From a virus, in IMG/VR virus record IMGVR_UViG_3300005529_000007, positions 1 to 64,000 of that record: a stretch of DNA of 64,000 nucleotides; one strand, written 5' to 3'. Position 1 is the stretch's first letter. Each line of letters starts with the position of its first letter. Positions 63,121 to 64,000 of the stretch are shown here, piece after piece. Both the position numbers and the translations under genes were made by a program. Under the pieces are notes generated by a model, which worked only from the letters and a program-made list of their open reading frames with translations, ran no database searches and was not told where the DNA came from.

Positions 63121-63348
63121 TTAAGTTCTCTCCACCGCCCCCAAGTGCGAGTCGCTCTGTGCGACCCGTTTTTCGGGTAGTGCTAGAACAAGCTCTTGCC
63201 CATAGGGCACCACAACCCAGTCATCCATATGTGTCTTGGTATGTCCCGCAAGGTTGCGCATCATATCTCTCGCAACCTCCAAGGACATGTAGGAGGCCGA
63301 CAATCTCCGCCAGCCCCCTGTTCGCAACTTAAGCGCGAGCTGATACAT
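63121..63348 (-). CDS. Hypothetical protein (75 aa)
   Basis: The ATG at 63348 has AGGAGCCGTA upstream. The product contains RLSASYMSLEVARDMMRNL and WVVVPYGQELVLALPEK. Its 3' end includes dispersed repeat copy 5, encoding ALPEKRVAQSDSHL, so the protein end may be constrained by the DNA element. Confidence 0.5.
   Translation of the reverse strand: MYQLALKLRTGGWRRLSASYMSLEVARDMMRNLAGHTKTHMDDWVVVPYGQELVLALPEKRVAQSDSHLGAVERT
63155..63182 (-). repeat. Dispersed repeat copy 5, within coding end
   Basis: On the minus strand it reads CACTACCCGAAAAACGGGTC, then GCACAGAG, with a perfect ACCCG-AAAAA-CGGGT stem. It lies at the 3' end of the 75-residue gene. Confidence 0.58.
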
Positions 63349-63556
63349 TACGGCTCCTCTTGGTCGGCATGGGATTCGCCAACAAGGCGAATTTCCCTCG
63401 TGTCTCATGCCCATTGATGCACTTCACGGTCCCAAGACGGTAATTCCCATCCGTCTTGACCAGTCTCCAATGCGAGAAACAATGCACAATCTGTGTCCCG
63501 TGCTTCTCAACCACCTTGCGACACGCAAACTTCGCCAGACGTAGTTCCTTGTTCAT
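63329..63556 (-). CDS. Hypothetical basic protein (75 aa)
   Basis: ATG start overlapping the upstream stop (ATGA). It contains KFACRKVVEKHGTQIVHC, SHWRLVKTDGNYRLG and an NxHET segment, a pattern of a small basic beta-barrel-like phage protein. The last codons overlap the next gene by 20 bases. No family recognised. Confidence 0.5.
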   Translation of the reverse strand: MNKELRLAKFACRKVVEKHGTQIVHCFSHWRLVKTDGNYRLGTVKCINGHETRGKFALLANPMPTKRSRNVSARA

Positions 63557-63765
63557 GACTCTCTCCCAGGCGTACCGTGTGGGGCCAATCCTCGCAGTGC
63601 TCTTACCTGGTTGGCCCTCGTGATTAGCTTCGTGGCATTCTCATGCCATCTATCCAGCATGTTGCGATCTACCACACGTGAGACACGCTCCACTAGCGTG
63701 TGCTCTCGCTTGGCATTCGTTTCCTCCACGTGGCGCTGAAGCACCACGGGATCGAAATTGCTCAT
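63553..63765 (-). CDS. Hypothetical helical protein (70 aa)
   Basis: ATG behind CTCAGGAGAGCGTT. The sequence is helical with Arg/Glu-rich segments (LQRHVEETNAKREHTLVE; HENATKLITRANQVRAL). It overlaps the 75-residue gene by four bases. Function unknown. Confidence 0.5.
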   Translation of the reverse strand: MSNFDPVVLQRHVEETNAKREHTLVERVSRVVDRNMLDRWHENATKLITRANQVRALRGLAPHGTPGRES

Positions 63766-63813
63766 AACGCTCTCCTGAGGCGAGTAGCCTCACACAGGGG
63801 CGCATATAGCGCC

Positions 63814-63900
63814 CTAGTGCGCGATCACTCGCACAAGCTCATAAAGCCCGTACCACATCCACGCGCTCACGATGCACGCCATGACGAACTTGGGATTCAT
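63814..63900 (-). CDS. Single-pass membrane micropeptide (28 aa)
   Basis: ATG in CCATGA with the upstream stop and GGGAGAAG before it. The product is a hydrophobic segment KFVMACIVSAWMWYGLYE followed by a polar tail. A hairpin GGGCGC/GCGCCC (63797-63814) follows the stop without a T-run. Function unknown. Confidence 0.42.
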   Translation of the reverse strand: MNPKFVMACIVSAWMWYGLYELVRVIAH

Positions 63901-64000
63901 GGCTTCTCCCGCGTTATTGGGTCGTTGTCGTAGGAATACCCCTGATCGTTGATCTTGCGCCTGATGGAATCGAACACCACGCGCGCTTCTCCCTCAACCC
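63897..64000 (-). CDS. C-terminal end of a gene (partial)
   Basis: Open at the right edge of the window, this frame gives 33 residues including ARVVFDSIRRKINDQGY and the end ITREKP. The TGA overlaps the micropeptide ATG. The function cannot be judged from a tail. Confidence 0.45.
   Translation of the reverse strand, partial: VEGEARVVFDSIRRKINDQGYSYDNDPITREKP

Noticed and set aside
1-64000. CRISPR array or toxin-antitoxin pair
   Set aside because: No set of equally spaced repeats with unique spacers and no recognised toxin or antitoxin family was found.
1-64000. Phage single-subunit RNA polymerase
   Set aside because: No protein in the window has T7- or N4-type polymerase motifs, so the dispersed repeats cannot be assigned to such an enzyme from this window.

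Overview
This window is a 64 kb slice of a tailed double-stranded DNA phage (class Caudoviricetes), cut at both ends. It opens inside a large terminase gene and closes inside a small gene on the minus strand. The virion genes point to a podovirus-like particle of the N4-gp56 capsid type: portal, scaffold, N4-gp56-like major capsid protein, tail adaptor, nozzle-like protein and a 1647-residue internal virion protein. Two tyrosine recombinases at the centre suggest a temperate ancestry. The host is not proven. Sec-type signal peptides, a secreted fibronectin-III protein of a kind I associate with soil bacteria such as Acidobacteriota, and the lack of any bacterial genes allow only a guess.

Layout. 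Positions 1-30878 are all plus strand: packaging, a run of small virion-associated genes including four tandem paralogues, three large exported-looking tail or spike proteins (597, 600 and 632 residues), head genes, a lysis cassette (SleB-like hydrolase, histidine phosphatase, 3TM holin) and tail and ejection proteins, ending with a tyrosine recombinase that lacks the first catalytic arginine. From 64000 back to about 30770 nearly everything is minus strand, so the two arms converge near 30.9 kb. The minus arm holds a complete integrase, nucleotide-metabolism enzymes (DUF1599, MazG-like), a phosphoesterase, a DUF3987-type helicase, a uracil-DNA-glycosylase/exonuclease/DNA polymerase A fusion, a recombination set (DUF669-like protein, Sak4-like ATPase, Cas4-like nuclease), an ECF sigma factor, two LuxR-type HTH proteins and dozens of small zinc-binding, membrane or exported proteins.

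Two systems stand out. (1) The phage encodes an ECF sigma factor (46524-47069). Three 33-bp elements with identical ends and a GTCTAA core of the ECF -10 type lie just upstream of the replication, DUF669-like and recombination operons, so the phage probably carries its own sigma regulon. (2) Three divergent COOH-NH2 amidoligases (45437, 52446, 58709) occur with an ATP-grasp ligase, a GNAT acyltransferase and a class-II glutamine amidotransferase (49837-52055). This is the gene company of the amidoligase peptide- or wall-modification systems, here in triplicate. The third amidoligase operon is preceded by about 200 nt of consecutive perfect stem-loops and a terminator whose 3' arm contains the start codon, an arrangement like a riboswitch or attenuator.

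Other non-coding structure includes a second stem-loop array ending in a terminator (41456-41640), a 190-bp palindromic element at 42304-42492, and a dispersed repeat family with core CACTACCC-N-AAAA-CGGGTC. Genes are tightly packed. ATGA, GTGA and TAATG overlaps are the rule, GTG and TTG starts are common, and several same-strand overlaps exceed 80 nt.
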